From Bradyrhizobium sp. 21 (lineage in GTDB: Bacteria > Pseudomonadota > Alphaproteobacteria > Rhizobiales > Xanthobacteraceae): 64,000 nt of DNA. The notes beneath the pieces are model-generated. The model was given only the letters and a program-made list of their open reading frames with translations. It was not told the DNA's origin and made no database searches. The stretch covers positions 496,001-560,000 of the forward strand of contig NZ_JADPJG010000032.1 of NCBI RefSeq assembly GCF_023073335.1, written 5' to 3'. Numbering within the stretch: the stretch's first letter is position 1; every line of letters begins with the position of its first letter. Shown here in pieces: positions 33,040 to 41,530 of this stretch. A program made the translations under genes and the position numbers.

Positions 33040-33780
33040 ATGCCAAAGAGAGTGAGCTACGAACTGAATGACGGCGTGGCACGGATCGCGCTCGACGACG
33101 GCAAGGTCAATGTGATGTCGACCACCATGCTGGGCGAAATCGGAGCCGCCTTCGACCGCGCCGAGACCGAGGCCGGGATCGTGGTGCTGCGCTCGGCGCG
33201 GCCGGACATCTTCTCCGCGGGCTTCGATCTGAAGGTGTTCGCCTCCGGCGATGCCGCCGGGAGCCTCGATATGGTCCGTGCCGGGGCGGAGCTTGCGCTC
33301 CGGCTGATGTCGTTTCCGCATCCGACCATCGGCGTGATGGAGGGCCATGCCTTTCCGATGGGAACGTTCCTGCTGCTTGCCTGCGACGTCAGGCTGGGCG
33401 CGCGCGGGCCGCACCGCATGGGGCTGAACGAGGTCGCGATCGGCATTGCGCCGCCGACCTTCGCCATCGAGCTTGCCCGCAGCCGCCTGCATCCGGCCTG
33501 GCTCAGCCGCACCGTCATCCTGGGTGAGATGTACGAGCCCGAGGAGGCGTTGACGGCGGGTTTCCTCGATCGCGTGGTTGCGCCTGAGGCCATCGACCGC
33601 ATCCTTGAGGAGGTCATCGCTTCATTGCGCGCGATCCACAAGCCGTCGCATGCGACCGCCAAAAAGCGCCTGCGCCAGCCGGCCATGGATGCCATGCGCA
33701 CGGCGATCGAGCGGGAGTTGACCATGGCTGCCTACGAGGCGAGCAGCCGCGCCCGCAAGCAGGTCGCGATGCCGGCCTGA
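33040..33780 (+). CDS. crotonase/enoyl-CoA hydratase family protein
   Basis: A 246-aa crotonase-fold protein. Oxyanion-hole segments are visible as IFSAGFDLKVF (about 61-71) and GHAFPMGTFLLLACDVRLG (about 104-122). The Glu pair used by classical hydratases is not clearly present in the second segment (AFPMGTF), so hydratase activity is uncertain; isomerase, hydrolase or other CoA chemistry is possible. ATG at 33040 chosen for its GAGAGG ribosome binding site. Probably regulated by the divergent TetR protein. Confidence 0.87.
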   Translation: MPKRVSYELNDGVARIALDDGKVNVMSTTMLGEIGAAFDRAETEAGIVVLRSARPDIFSAGFDLKVFASGDAAGSLDMVRAGAELALRLMSFPHPTIGVMEGHAFPMGTFLLLACDVRLGARGPHRMGLNEVAIGIAPPTFAIELARSRLHPAWLSRTVILGEMYEPEEALTAGFLDRVVAPEAIDRILEEVIASLRAIHKPSHATAKKRLRQPAMDAMRTAIERELTMAAYEASSRARKQVAMPA

Positions 33781-33850
33781 GGCCGCGTAGACCCGCGGAA
33801 AAAACCCGGCCGATCTGGCGCAATTCCAGGGAAACGTGTAGATCGGCTTC

Positions 33851-34486
33851 ATGAGCACCAGCAACATCAACGTCGTCGCCCACCCTCTGGTCCAGCACAA
33901 GCTCTCCCTCATGCGGGAGAAGGACCGCTCGACCAAGAGCTTTCGCGAGATCCTGAACGAGATCGGGATGCTGCTCGGTTACGAGGTGACGCGCGACCTG
34001 CCGCTGGAGCTGGTCGGGATCGAGACGCCAATTGCGCCGATGCAGGCGCCCAAGATCGCGGGCAAGAAGCTCACGCTGGCGCCGATCCTGCGCGCGGGTG
34101 TCGGCTTCCTCGACGGCATGCTGGCGCTGATGCCCTCGGCGCGCGTCGCCCATATCGGGCTCTACCGCGACCCCGAGACGTTGCAGGCCGTGGAATATTA
34201 CTTCAAGGCGCCGCAGGACCTCTCCGACCGCACCGTGATCCTGATGGACCCGATGCTGGCGACCGGCAACTCGGCCTGCGCCGGCGCCTCGCTGCTGAAG
34301 GCGCGCGGCGCCCGCGACATCCGCTTCGTCTGCCTGTTGGCCGCGCCCGAGGGCATCGCGCAGTTCCAGAGCGAGCATCCCGACGTGCCGGTCTGGACCG
34401 CCGCGATCGATGAACGTCTCAACGACCACGGTTACATCGTGCCGGGCCTTGGTGACGCCGGCGACCGGATGTTCGGCACCAAGTAG
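33851..34486 (+). CDS. upp: uracil phosphoribosyltransferase
   Basis: A 211-aa pyrimidine salvage enzyme converting uracil and PRPP to UMP. It has [15 protein letters not shown] at the N-terminus, [15 protein letters not shown], the PRPP loop [12 protein letters not shown] (about 131-142) and the C-terminal uracil-binding segment [16 protein letters not shown]. Length is standard for the family. It stands alone on the plus strand between unrelated acyl-CoA genes. Confidence 0.97.
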   Translation: MSTSNINVVAHPLVQHKLSLMREKDRSTKSFREILNEIGMLLGYEVTRDLPLELVGIETPIAPMQAPKIAGKKLTLAPILRAGVGFLDGMLALMPSARVAHIGLYRDPETLQAVEYYFKAPQDLSDRTVILMDPMLATGNSACAGASLLKARGARDIRFVCLLAAPEGIAQFQSEHPDVPVWTAAIDERLNDHGYIVPGLGDAGDRMFGTK

Positions 34487-34519
34487 ACAGGTTTGCGCGA
34501 TCGGGTTAGTCCGGTTGCC

Positions 34520-36118
34520 ATGAGCGCCAACGCATTTTCGCTGCAATCGCTGATCGGCACCGAGCAAGCCGCCGATCCCGCCTTCGTGTTCGAGGGCGCG
34601 CCAGTCTCGCGCGCGGAATTTTCAGAAAGGGTCGAGCAGACCGCCGCCTGGCTTGCCGCGCAGGGCATCGGCAAGGGCGATGTGGTCGCGGTCTGGCTGG
34701 TCAACCGGATCGAATGGATCGCGCTGCTGTTTGCCGCCGCCCGGCTCGGGGCAATCGTCGCCGCTGTCAACACCCGCTACCGCAGCGCGGAGGTCGCGCA
34801 TCTCCTCAAGCTGTCCGGTGCCAGGCTGATGGTGGTCGAGGCCGCGTTCCGCTCGATCGACTTTGCCGCTATTCTTGCCGACGTTGCCAAGGCCGACGTG
34901 CCCGCGCTTCAACGGCTTGCATTTGTGGGTGCGGATGAGATTCCCAGCCCAATTCCCGGCTCATGGCCATGCGTGCGTTTCGATGCCTTCGACAGGCCCT
35001 GTCCGCCGGCTCCGCCGCCGCAAAACGATTTCGACCTGCCGGTGCTGCTCTACACGACATCAGGCACGACCAAAGGGCCAAAACTGGTCGCGCATTCGCA
35101 GCGGACGCTGGCCACGCACGCCGCCTCCGTCGCCAAAGCGCTAAAACTCTCGCCGCGACGCCATTCCTTGCTGGCCATGCTGCCGTTCTGCGGCACCTTT
35201 GGCATGACGAGCCTGCTCGGCTTCATCGCGGCGGGCGCGACCGTCCATGTGCTCGACGCCTTCGAGGCGGCACCGGCGCTGAGGACTCTCGGCGAGTGCG
35301 GGATCACGCACGCCTTTGGCTCGGACGAGATGTTCCGCCGTATCCTCGCCCTCACCGAGGCGCGGCGTCCGTTTCCACGTCTCGAAATCTGTGGCTTTGC
35401 CGCGTTCCAGCCGGGCTGGCGCCAGCTCGCCGCGGAGGCCGAGGCGCGCGGCATGCCGCTGTTCGGCCTCTACGGTTCGAGCGAGGTGCAGGCCCTGTTC
35501 TCGATCGCTCGCTCCAGTGATGTCTTCGCCGATCGCATCGAGGGCGGCGGCTGGCCGATGTCACCCGACGCAACGGTCCGCGTGCGCGACATGGAGACAG
35601 GTGAGCTTGCGGCCCAAGGCGTCTCCGGCGAGATCGAGATCAGCGCACCGTCGCGCTTCCTCGGCTATTTCAACAATCCCGAGGCAACACGCGATGCGGT
35701 CACGGCCGACGGTTTCTTCCGCACCGGCGACATCGGCCGGCTCCGCGGCGACGGCTCGTTCGTTTACGAAACCCGCGCGGGTGATGCGATGCGGCTCGGC
35801 GGCTTCCTGGTTGCGCCCGGCGAGATCGAGGACGAGCTGAAATCGTGCGCTGGCGTGGCCGACGCCCAGGTGGTTGCAATCGACCTGAAGGGACAGGCAC
35901 GCTGCGTTGCCTTCGTGATCGCGGCCCAAGGGCCTCAAACAGAGCCGCCGCAGCAGGAGACGCTGACTGCCCGCCTGCGCGAGCGGCTCGCCGGCTACAA
36001 GGTGCCAGCACGGATCTATGTCGTGGACGCCTTCCCCGTCACCGACAGTGCCAACGGCGTCAAGATCCAGCGCGCCCGGCTTCGGGCCATGGCAATGGAC
36101 CGGATCGCAGCCGAATAG
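34520..36118 (+). CDS. AMP-binding acyl-CoA synthetase/ligase
   Basis: A 532-aa class I adenylate-forming enzyme that would activate a carboxylic acid to its CoA thioester. Core motifs: P-loop YTTSGTTKGPK (about 184-194), A5 FGLYGSSEVQ, A7 FFRTGDIGRL, A8 GGFLVAPGEIED, and the C-terminal catalytic Lys in NGVKIQRARLR. The substrate cannot be read from sequence. The ATG at 34520 follows upp by 33 bases. It converges on an acyl-CoA dehydrogenase gene with 18 bases between. Confidence 0.92.
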   Translation: MSANAFSLQSLIGTEQAADPAFVFEGAPVSRAEFSERVEQTAAWLAAQGIGKGDVVAVWLVNRIEWIALLFAAARLGAIVAAVNTRYRSAEVAHLLKLSGARLMVVEAAFRSIDFAAILADVAKADVPALQRLAFVGADEIPSPIPGSWPCVRFDAFDRPCPPAPPPQNDFDLPVLLYTTSGTTKGPKLVAHSQRTLATHAASVAKALKLSPRRHSLLAMLPFCGTFGMTSLLGFIAAGATVHVLDAFEAAPALRTLGECGITHAFGSDEMFRRILALTEARRPFPRLEICGFAAFQPGWRQLAAEAEARGMPLFGLYGSSEVQALFSIARSSDVFADRIEGGGWPMSPDATVRVRDMETGELAAQGVSGEIEISAPSRFLGYFNNPEATRDAVTADGFFRTGDIGRLRGDGSFVYETRAGDAMRLGGFLVAPGEIEDELKSCAGVADAQVVAIDLKGQARCVAFVIAAQGPQTEPPQQETLTARLRERLAGYKVPARIYVVDAFPVTDSANGVKIQRARLRAMAMDRIAAE

Positions 36119-36136
36119 GCCTTCGGAGCAACCGGC

Positions 36137-37303
36137 TTAGTACGACTTGGCGAGGCCCAGCACCTTTTCCGCGATGAAGCTGAGCGCAAGCTGCGGGCTG
36201 ACCGGCGCGATGCGCGGGACCAGACTTTCGCGCAAATAGCGCTCGACGTGAAACTCCTTGGCATAGCCGAAACCGCCATGGGTCATCACCGATTGCTCGC
36301 AGGCATGGTATCCGGCCTCGCCGGCAAGATATTTTGCGGCATTGGCAGCGGCGCCGCAGGGCAAGCCTTTGTCATATTGCCAGGCCGCCGACATCACCAT
36401 CAGCCAGGCCGCCTCGAGCTCGACCCAGTTCACGGCCAGCGGATGCTGGATACCCTGGTTCTTGCCGATCGGCCGGTTGAAGACAATTCGCGTCTTGGCA
36501 TATTCGCTTGCGCGCGACAGCGCGACCTTGCCGAGACCCACCGCTTCCGCCGCGATCAGAATCCGCTCCGGGTTCATGCCTTCGAGGATGTACTGGAAAC
36601 CCTTGCCCTCTTCGCCGATCCGGTCCTCCATCGGAATTTCAAAGTCCTCGAAGAACAGCTCGTTGGAATCAACGCTCTTGCGGCCCATCTTCTCGATCTC
36701 GTGGACCTTGATCTTTTTGCGGTCGAAGTCGGTATAGAACAGGCTCAAACCGTGCGTTGGGGAGCGCACCTCCTCCAGCGGCGTGGTGCGCGCCAACAGC
36801 AAAATCTTGTGCGCGACCTGCGCGGTGGAGATCCACACCTTCTGGCCGTTGACGATGTAGCGGTCGTTCTTGGCGACCGCACGGGTCTTGAGCTGCGTGG
36901 TGTTGAGCCCGGTGTTAGGCTCGGTGACGGCGAAGCACGCCTTCTCGCGGCCTTCGACCATCGGCGGCAGCATGCGCTTGCGCTGCTCCTCGGTGCCGAA
37001 CACGACGACGGGGTTGAGGCCGAACACGTTGATGTGCACCGCGGAGGCGCCGGACATGCCGGCGCCGGATTCCGCTATCGTGCGCATCATGATCGCGGCT
37101 TCGGTGATGCCGAGCCCCGAGCCGCCATAGGCTTCCGGCACGCAGATGCCGAGCCAGCCGGCGTCAGCCAGCGCCTTGTGGAAGTCGTGCGGGAAGCCGC
37201 CGTCGTGGTCCTTCTTAAGCCAGTAGGCATCGGGAAAGCCTTCGCAGATCTTGGCGATGGCGTCGCGAATGGCTTCCTGCTGGTCGGTGAGCGCGAAATC
37301 CAT
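36137..37303 (-). CDS. acyl-CoA dehydrogenase
   Basis: A 388-aa FAD enzyme introducing the alpha,beta double bond of an acyl-CoA. It starts MDFALTDQQEAIRDAI; the ATG at 37303 has AGGAG upstream, and the longer frame lacks homology. Seen: GWLGICVPEAYGGSGL, CFAVTEPNTGLNTTQLKTRA (FAD and substrate contact), MGRKSVDSNELFFEDFEIP, and the C-terminal MTHGGFGYAKEFHVERYLR. At the usual catalytic-base region for medium-chain enzymes I see HGGFGYAKEFHVER, compatible with a Glu base. Divergent from the MaoC-lyase pair. Confidence 0.93.
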   Translation of the reverse strand: MDFALTDQQEAIRDAIAKICEGFPDAYWLKKDHDGGFPHDFHKALADAGWLGICVPEAYGGSGLGITEAAIMMRTIAESGAGMSGASAVHINVFGLNPVVVFGTEEQRKRMLPPMVEGREKACFAVTEPNTGLNTTQLKTRAVAKNDRYIVNGQKVWISTAQVAHKILLLARTTPLEEVRSPTHGLSLFYTDFDRKKIKVHEIEKMGRKSVDSNELFFEDFEIPMEDRIGEEGKGFQYILEGMNPERILIAAEAVGLGKVALSRASEYAKTRIVFNRPIGKNQGIQHPLAVNWVELEAAWLMVMSAAWQYDKGLPCGAAANAAKYLAGEAGYHACEQSVMTHGGFGYAKEFHVERYLRESLVPRIAPVSPQLALSFIAEKVLGLAKSY

Positions 37304-37534
37304 GTTCTTGATCTCCTGCTTGGGAGCCGCGACCACGCATTCTCCCTTCTCGTCGCGTTCCCGATGCAAGGGCCGTGGCCGATTGCTGCGCCCGGACGTG
37401 CCCTCGCTTGCGTTGTTTAACGCGAAAAACCGAGTACAGATACGTGAATTTGGCTGGCAAGTGCGTGTACCATGCATAGGGTCATGCGGCGCGAAGGTGC
37501 GAGCGCGCCGTTATTTCGCAGGGAGGAAACCGCG

Positions 37535-37987
37535 ATGGCCGGACTTTATTACGAAGACTTTTCCGTGGGCCAGGAGTTCAGGCATCCGCTGACCCGGACC
37601 GTCACGGAGATGGACAACACCATGTTCAGCCTGCTGACGCTCAATCCGCAGCCGCTGCATATCGACGCGCATTTCTCCGCCCAGACCGAGTTTGGCCAGC
37701 GCATTTTCAACAGCCTTTACACCCTCGGCATCATGATCGGCATGACAGTCTATGATACGACCATGGGCACCACCGTCGCCAATCTCGGCATGACCGACGT
37801 CACTTTTCCAAAGCCGGTCTTCCATGGCGACACGCTGCGGGCGACGACGAAGGTGCTTTCGTTGCGAGAATCCAAATCGCGCCCGAAAGCGGGCATCGTC
37901 GAGTTCGAGCACCACGCTCTTAACCAGAACGACGAGATCGTCGGAAAATGCCGCCGCATGGCGATGATGCACAAGAGGCCAGTCTGA
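37535..37987 (+). CDS. MaoC family dehydratase
   Basis: A 150-aa hot-dog-fold (R)-specific enoyl-CoA hydratase-like protein. Typical MaoC features: YYEDFSVGQEFRHPLTRTVTE at the N-terminus and the catalytic Asp/His segment NPQPLHIDAHFSAQTEFGQR (about 40-59). ATG 37535 has GGGAGG upstream. Its stop overlaps the start of a CitE-like lyase (TGATG), so hydration and C-C cleavage are coupled at the level of translation. Probably hydrates an unsaturated dicarboxyl-CoA; the substrate is unknown. Confidence 0.92.
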   Translation: MAGLYYEDFSVGQEFRHPLTRTVTEMDNTMFSLLTLNPQPLHIDAHFSAQTEFGQRIFNSLYTLGIMIGMTVYDTTMGTTVANLGMTDVTFPKPVFHGDTLRATTKVLSLRESKSRPKAGIVEFEHHALNQNDEIVGKCRRMAMMHKRPV

Positions 37988-38838
37988 TGCGTTCGATGCT
38001 GTTCGTGCCGGGCGATTCCCCGCGCAAATTCGAGAAGGCGAGCGAAGGCAGCGCCGACGCACTGATCATCGATCTCGAGGATTCCGTCGTCACCGAGAAG
38101 AAGGAAGAGGCGCGAGGTCTCACGCTGGCGATGCTGAAGGGCCGCAGCAAGCCGCACCAGCTCTATGTCCGCGTCAACGCGCTCGACACCGGCATGACCC
38201 TCGCCGATCTCGCCGCAGTCATGCCGGGCAAGCCCGACGGTGTCGTGCTGCCGAAATCGCTAGGCGGTGACGATGTCCGGCAGGTCGCGACCTGGCTCGA
38301 AGCTTTGGAAGCCGCAGCCGGCACGACGGTCGGATCGACCCGCATCGTCTGCGTTGCCACCGAAACCGCGGGATCGATCTTCGGGCTCGGCAGCTACAAG
38401 GGCTGCTCTCCTCGCCTCGCCGGCCTGATGTGGGGCGCGGAAGATCTCTCGGCTTCGCTCGGCGCAACCGAGAAATCCTCGGGCGGCGTGTTCCACAGCC
38501 CCTATCGTCTGGCGCGGGATCTGTGCCTGATGGCGGCGGCCGCCGCCGAAGTCGCACCGATCGACACCGTCTACACCGACATCGACAATCTCACGGGGCT
38601 GGAACAGGAGACGCGCGCCGCGCGGCGCGACGGTTTTTCGGCGAAGGCCCTGATCCATCCAAAACATGTCGATGTCGTCAATGCGGCATTCGCGCCAACC
38701 GATGCCGAGCGTAGCTGGGCGGAGAAGGTGATCGCGGCGTTCGCGAGTAATCCGAACTCCGGCACGCTGCGTCTCGACGGCCAGATGATCGACAAGCCGC
38801 ATCTTCGCGCCGCGAAGAAGATCCTCGGCCAGCCCTAG
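37987..38838 (+). CDS. CoA ester lyase (CitE/HpcH family)
   Basis: A 283-aa TIM-barrel lyase of the malyl-CoA/citramalyl-CoA/CitE group, cleaving a beta-carboxyl-beta-hydroxyacyl-CoA. It starts MRSMLFVPGDSPRKFEKA; further motifs are ALIIDLEDSVVTEKKEEAR (Asp/Glu metal ligands), VCVATETAGSIFGL (metal Glu) and LMWGAEDLSASLG (Asp). The C-terminal GFSAKALIHPKHVDVVN is typical. It overlaps the MaoC gene by one base. With the neighbouring ligase and dehydrogenase it suggests degradation of a branched or dicarboxylic acid. Confidence 0.92.
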   Translation: MRSMLFVPGDSPRKFEKASEGSADALIIDLEDSVVTEKKEEARGLTLAMLKGRSKPHQLYVRVNALDTGMTLADLAAVMPGKPDGVVLPKSLGGDDVRQVATWLEALEAAAGTTVGSTRIVCVATETAGSIFGLGSYKGCSPRLAGLMWGAEDLSASLGATEKSSGGVFHSPYRLARDLCLMAAAAAEVAPIDTVYTDIDNLTGLEQETRAARRDGFSAKALIHPKHVDVVNAAFAPTDAERSWAEKVIAAFASNPNSGTLRLDGQMIDKPHLRAAKKILGQP

Positions 38839-38895
38839 AGCAGGATGCGAGCCGCGCCATGATCGTTCGCCAAGCCGCAAACGTCCTGGAGAATG

Positions 38896-39687
38896 CTACA
38901 CGATCTTGATCGACATGTCCGGCAGGCCCTCGAGCTTGCAGAGCAGCACGTCGCCCTTCACCACGGGGCCGACATTCTCCGGCGTGCCGGAATAGATGAT
39001 GTCGCCGGCCTTCAGCTCGAACGCTTCCGAGAGCTTTGCGATCTGCTCGGCCACGCTCCAGATCATCTTGCCGAGATCCGAGCTCTGCTTCACGGTGCCG
39101 TTGATCGCCAGCGAAATCGCGCCCTTCTCGAAATGGCCGGTCTTGCTCACGGGGTGGATCGGGCCGATCACCGCGGCGTGGTCAAAGCTCTTGCCGATCT
39201 CCCACGGCTTCTTCTCCGCGGCCATGCCGTTTTGGAGATCGCGCCGGGTCATGTCGAGGCCGAGCGCGTAGCCGTAGACATGCTCGAGCGCCTTGTCAGC
39301 CGGGATGTTGGAGCCGCCTGATTTCAGCGCGGCAACCAGCTCGACCTCGTGATGATAGTTCTTGGTCAGCGAGGGATAGGGATGATCGGCGACCTCGCCA
39401 ACCGCGACATTCTGGATCGCGTCCGTTGGCTTCTGGAAGAAGAACGGCGGCTCACGGTTCGGGTCCGAGCCACGCTCGATCGCGTGCGCTGCATAGTTGC
39501 GCCCGATGCAATAGATGCGGCGGACCTGGAACACTTGGGTCTCGCCGACGATCGGGATCGCGACCATCGGTACCGGGAAGATCGGCTTCGGCCCGGCCTG
39601 TGCGGCGGCCGGCGCACTGTCGGCGATGGAAGCTACGGTGGCCGTCGCAGCAGTCACGAGCAAGTCCCTGCGCGTCGTCTTTTTCAT
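38896..39687 (-). CDS. fumarylacetoacetate hydrolase family protein with Tat signal
   Basis: A 263-aa FAH-fold protein. The C-terminal 210 residues carry the fold's metal ligands: IYCIGRNYAAHAIE, YHHEVELVAAL (Glu pair), GYALGLDMTRRDLQN (Asp) and the KPWEIGKSFD segment. The family hydrolyses or decarboxylates beta-keto acids and is normally cytosolic. Here the N-terminus is MKKTTRRDLLVTAATATVAS followed by an Ala-rich stretch ending AAAQA, a convincing twin-arginine export signal. ATG 39687 has GGGAGC upstream. An exported FAH enzyme is unusual. Confidence 0.9.
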   Translation of the reverse strand: MKKTTRRDLLVTAATATVASIADSAPAAAQAGPKPIFPVPMVAIPIVGETQVFQVRRIYCIGRNYAAHAIERGSDPNREPPFFFQKPTDAIQNVAVGEVADHPYPSLTKNYHHEVELVAALKSGGSNIPADKALEHVYGYALGLDMTRRDLQNGMAAEKKPWEIGKSFDHAAVIGPIHPVSKTGHFEKGAISLAINGTVKQSSDLGKMIWSVAEQIAKLSEAFELKAGDIIYSGTPENVGPVVKGDVLLCKLEGLPDMSIKIV

Positions 39688-39871
39688 TTTGTGCTCCCTT
39701 TGGCTTCGTTGGGCCGCGTTCATGTGCGCCGCTCCGGGTGATAGTCGATATTCAGTATGCCATGAACGCTGGACGAGCGTGGCATCGTCTTATTGATGAG
39801 ACCGTGCCGTCCGGCGACCCAACGCGACCATCTGGAGAGACGATAATCGTCCCCGGGGTCGGCGACTCATC

Positions 39872-41173
39872 TCAGGATTTCAGCGTTTCGCGCGCCGTCT
39901 CCGGTGCCATCAGCGTTGCGATGATCGTGATGATCGAGAGCGCGATGATGTAGACCGACACGGCCGAATACGATCCAGCCCAAGCGAGCAGCGCGGTCGC
40001 AATCAACGGCGAGAAGCCGCCGCTGAGCGCGGCTGCGACATTGGCCCCTAATGACGCGCCGCTGTAGCGCACCTGGGTGCGGAACAGTTCCGGCATGAAC
40101 GCCGCCTTCGGCCCGAACAGCAGTGCGTGCGTCAGCGTCATCGTGACGACGAGAGCCAGCGTGATCAGCGTCGGCTCCCTGGTGTCGAGGAACCAGAATA
40201 GCGGAAACGCTAGCGCCACCGAGAACACGCCGCCGGCGAGATACAGGGCCTTCCTGCCAAAAATATCGGACAGCCAGCCGGCGAGCGGCAGCGTCGCGAA
40301 CTCGACGATTGCGGCGCAGACCACCGCATCCAGGATCACTTGGCGCGGCAGTCCGAGCTTTGTCGTGGCATAGACCACGGTGAAGACGGTGAGAAGATAG
40401 GCGAGCCCGACCTCCGACACCGTGATGCCGATCGCCAGCAAAAAACTGCGCCAGTCGCGGCGGAGCACTTCCATCACCGGCTGCGCCAGCACCTCCTTGC
40501 GCTCGACCACCTCCTTGAAGTGCGGCGTCTCCGCGAGTTTCAGCCGCACGATGAAGCCGACGCCGACGAGCAGGATGCTGATCAGGAACGGCACGCGCCA
40601 GCCCCAGCTCAGGAAATCCGCCTCCGGCAGCTTCGTCATCAGGCCGAAGATGCCGGTCGACGCCGCAACGCCGACGGGAAAGCCGATCTGCACCAGGCTG
40701 CCATAGAGGCCGCGGCGATTGCCGGCGTGCTCGGCCACCATGACCACCGCGCCGCTCCATTCGCCACCGAGCCCGATGCCCTGGATGAAGCGCAGGATGA
40801 CGAGGAAGATCGGCGCCCAGACGCCGATCTGGCTGTAGGTCGGCAGGCAGCCGATCAGGAAGGTGCCGAGCCCCATCGCGATCATGGTCGCGACCAGCAT
40901 TGTCTTGCGGCCGAGCCGGTCGCCATAATGCCCGATGATCGCGCCGCCGATCGGCCGCGCGACGAAGCCGACCGCATAGGTCGAGAACGCCGCCAGCGTC
41001 CCGACGAAAGGATCGAAGCTGGGGAAGAACAGCTTGTTGAACACGAGCGCCGCAGCGGTGCCGTAGATCAGGAAATCGTACCACTCGATCGCGGTGCCGA
41101 GCGCGCTCGCCCACACCACATGCGCCGTCGTCGATCTCTCCACTGATGCGGAGACCCCCGTTGCTGCCGTCAT
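39872..41173 (-). CDS. MFS transporter, metabolite:H+ symporter (MHS) type
   Basis: A 433-aa, 12-helix carrier. Signature segments: GTAIEWYDFLIYGTAAALVF in helix 1, GHYGDRLGRKTML in the 2-3 loop, RFIQGIGLGGEWSGAVV in helix 4, and LSDIFGRKALYLAG in the 8-9 loop. These are typical of MHS symporters for organic acids, betaines or aromatic acids; the substrate is undetermined. The ATG at 41173 is chosen; an in-frame ATG at 41209 would add 12 residues. It lies 184 bases upstream-to-downstream from the FAH gene on the same strand. Confidence 0.9.
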   Translation of the reverse strand: MTAATGVSASVERSTTAHVVWASALGTAIEWYDFLIYGTAAALVFNKLFFPSFDPFVGTLAAFSTYAVGFVARPIGGAIIGHYGDRLGRKTMLVATMIAMGLGTFLIGCLPTYSQIGVWAPIFLVILRFIQGIGLGGEWSGAVVMVAEHAGNRRGLYGSLVQIGFPVGVAASTGIFGLMTKLPEADFLSWGWRVPFLISILLVGVGFIVRLKLAETPHFKEVVERKEVLAQPVMEVLRRDWRSFLLAIGITVSEVGLAYLLTVFTVVYATTKLGLPRQVILDAVVCAAIVEFATLPLAGWLSDIFGRKALYLAGGVFSVALAFPLFWFLDTREPTLITLALVVTMTLTHALLFGPKAAFMPELFRTQVRYSGASLGANVAAALSGGFSPLIATALLAWAGSYSAVSVYIIALSIITIIATLMAPETARETLKS

Positions 41174-41530
41174 GCCATGCCCCAAGATTCCAGGCGGCAT
41201 CATGGCCAATCGCGCTTACGGTTGCAACCTGCGGGGGTGTTGGCTCTCACAGGATAACCGCACCCAATTTCGCGCGCCTCTGCTTCAACCCCCGCCATTG
41301 CGAGGAGCCCTTGCGACGAAGCAATCCAGACTGCCTCCGCCGAGAAAGTCTGGATTGCTTCGCTGCGCTCGCAATGACGGGTGCTGAAGCAGCGGCCCCT
41401 GTCGTCCCCACCCGCCAAGCGGAACCCATCCAGAGATCAATTCGCCATTGACAAACTTATTCGCTAATATCTAACTTACCCCCAGAACAACCAGCCGTAC
41501 CAAGCGGCCAATAAAAGAGAGGAAATGACG
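41174..41530. other. intergenic region between MHS carrier and binding-protein gene
   Basis: A 357-base gap between divergent genes. It holds an 81-base inverted repeat (41296-41376) and, near the binding-protein gene, a TTGACA at 41448-41453 with no good -10 at normal spacing. No ORF with a ribosome binding site was found in it. Confidence 0.5.
41296..41376. repeat. intergenic inverted repeat (REP-like)
   Basis: CATTGCGAG at 41296 is mirrored by CTCGCAATG ending at 41376, with inner arms GAAGCAATCCAGACT and AGTCTGGATTGCTTC around a short loop. The sequence family (CATTGCGAGCGNAGCGAAGCAATCC-like) is abundant in Bradyrhizobium. Unlike the other repeats here it lies between divergent genes. 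Confidence 0.8.

Noticed and set aside
36137-38838. Assignment of the dehydrogenase/MaoC/lyase set to the ethylmalonyl-CoA pathway
   Set aside because: Protein lengths do not fit methylsuccinyl-CoA dehydrogenase or mesaconyl-CoA hydratase, and no ethylmalonyl-CoA mutase or crotonyl-CoA carboxylase is near.
41448-41476. Sigma-70 promoter before the orphan binding protein (TTGACA at 41448)
   Set aside because: The hexamer is perfect but at 16-18 bases there is no acceptable -10; TAATAT lies only 11 bases away.
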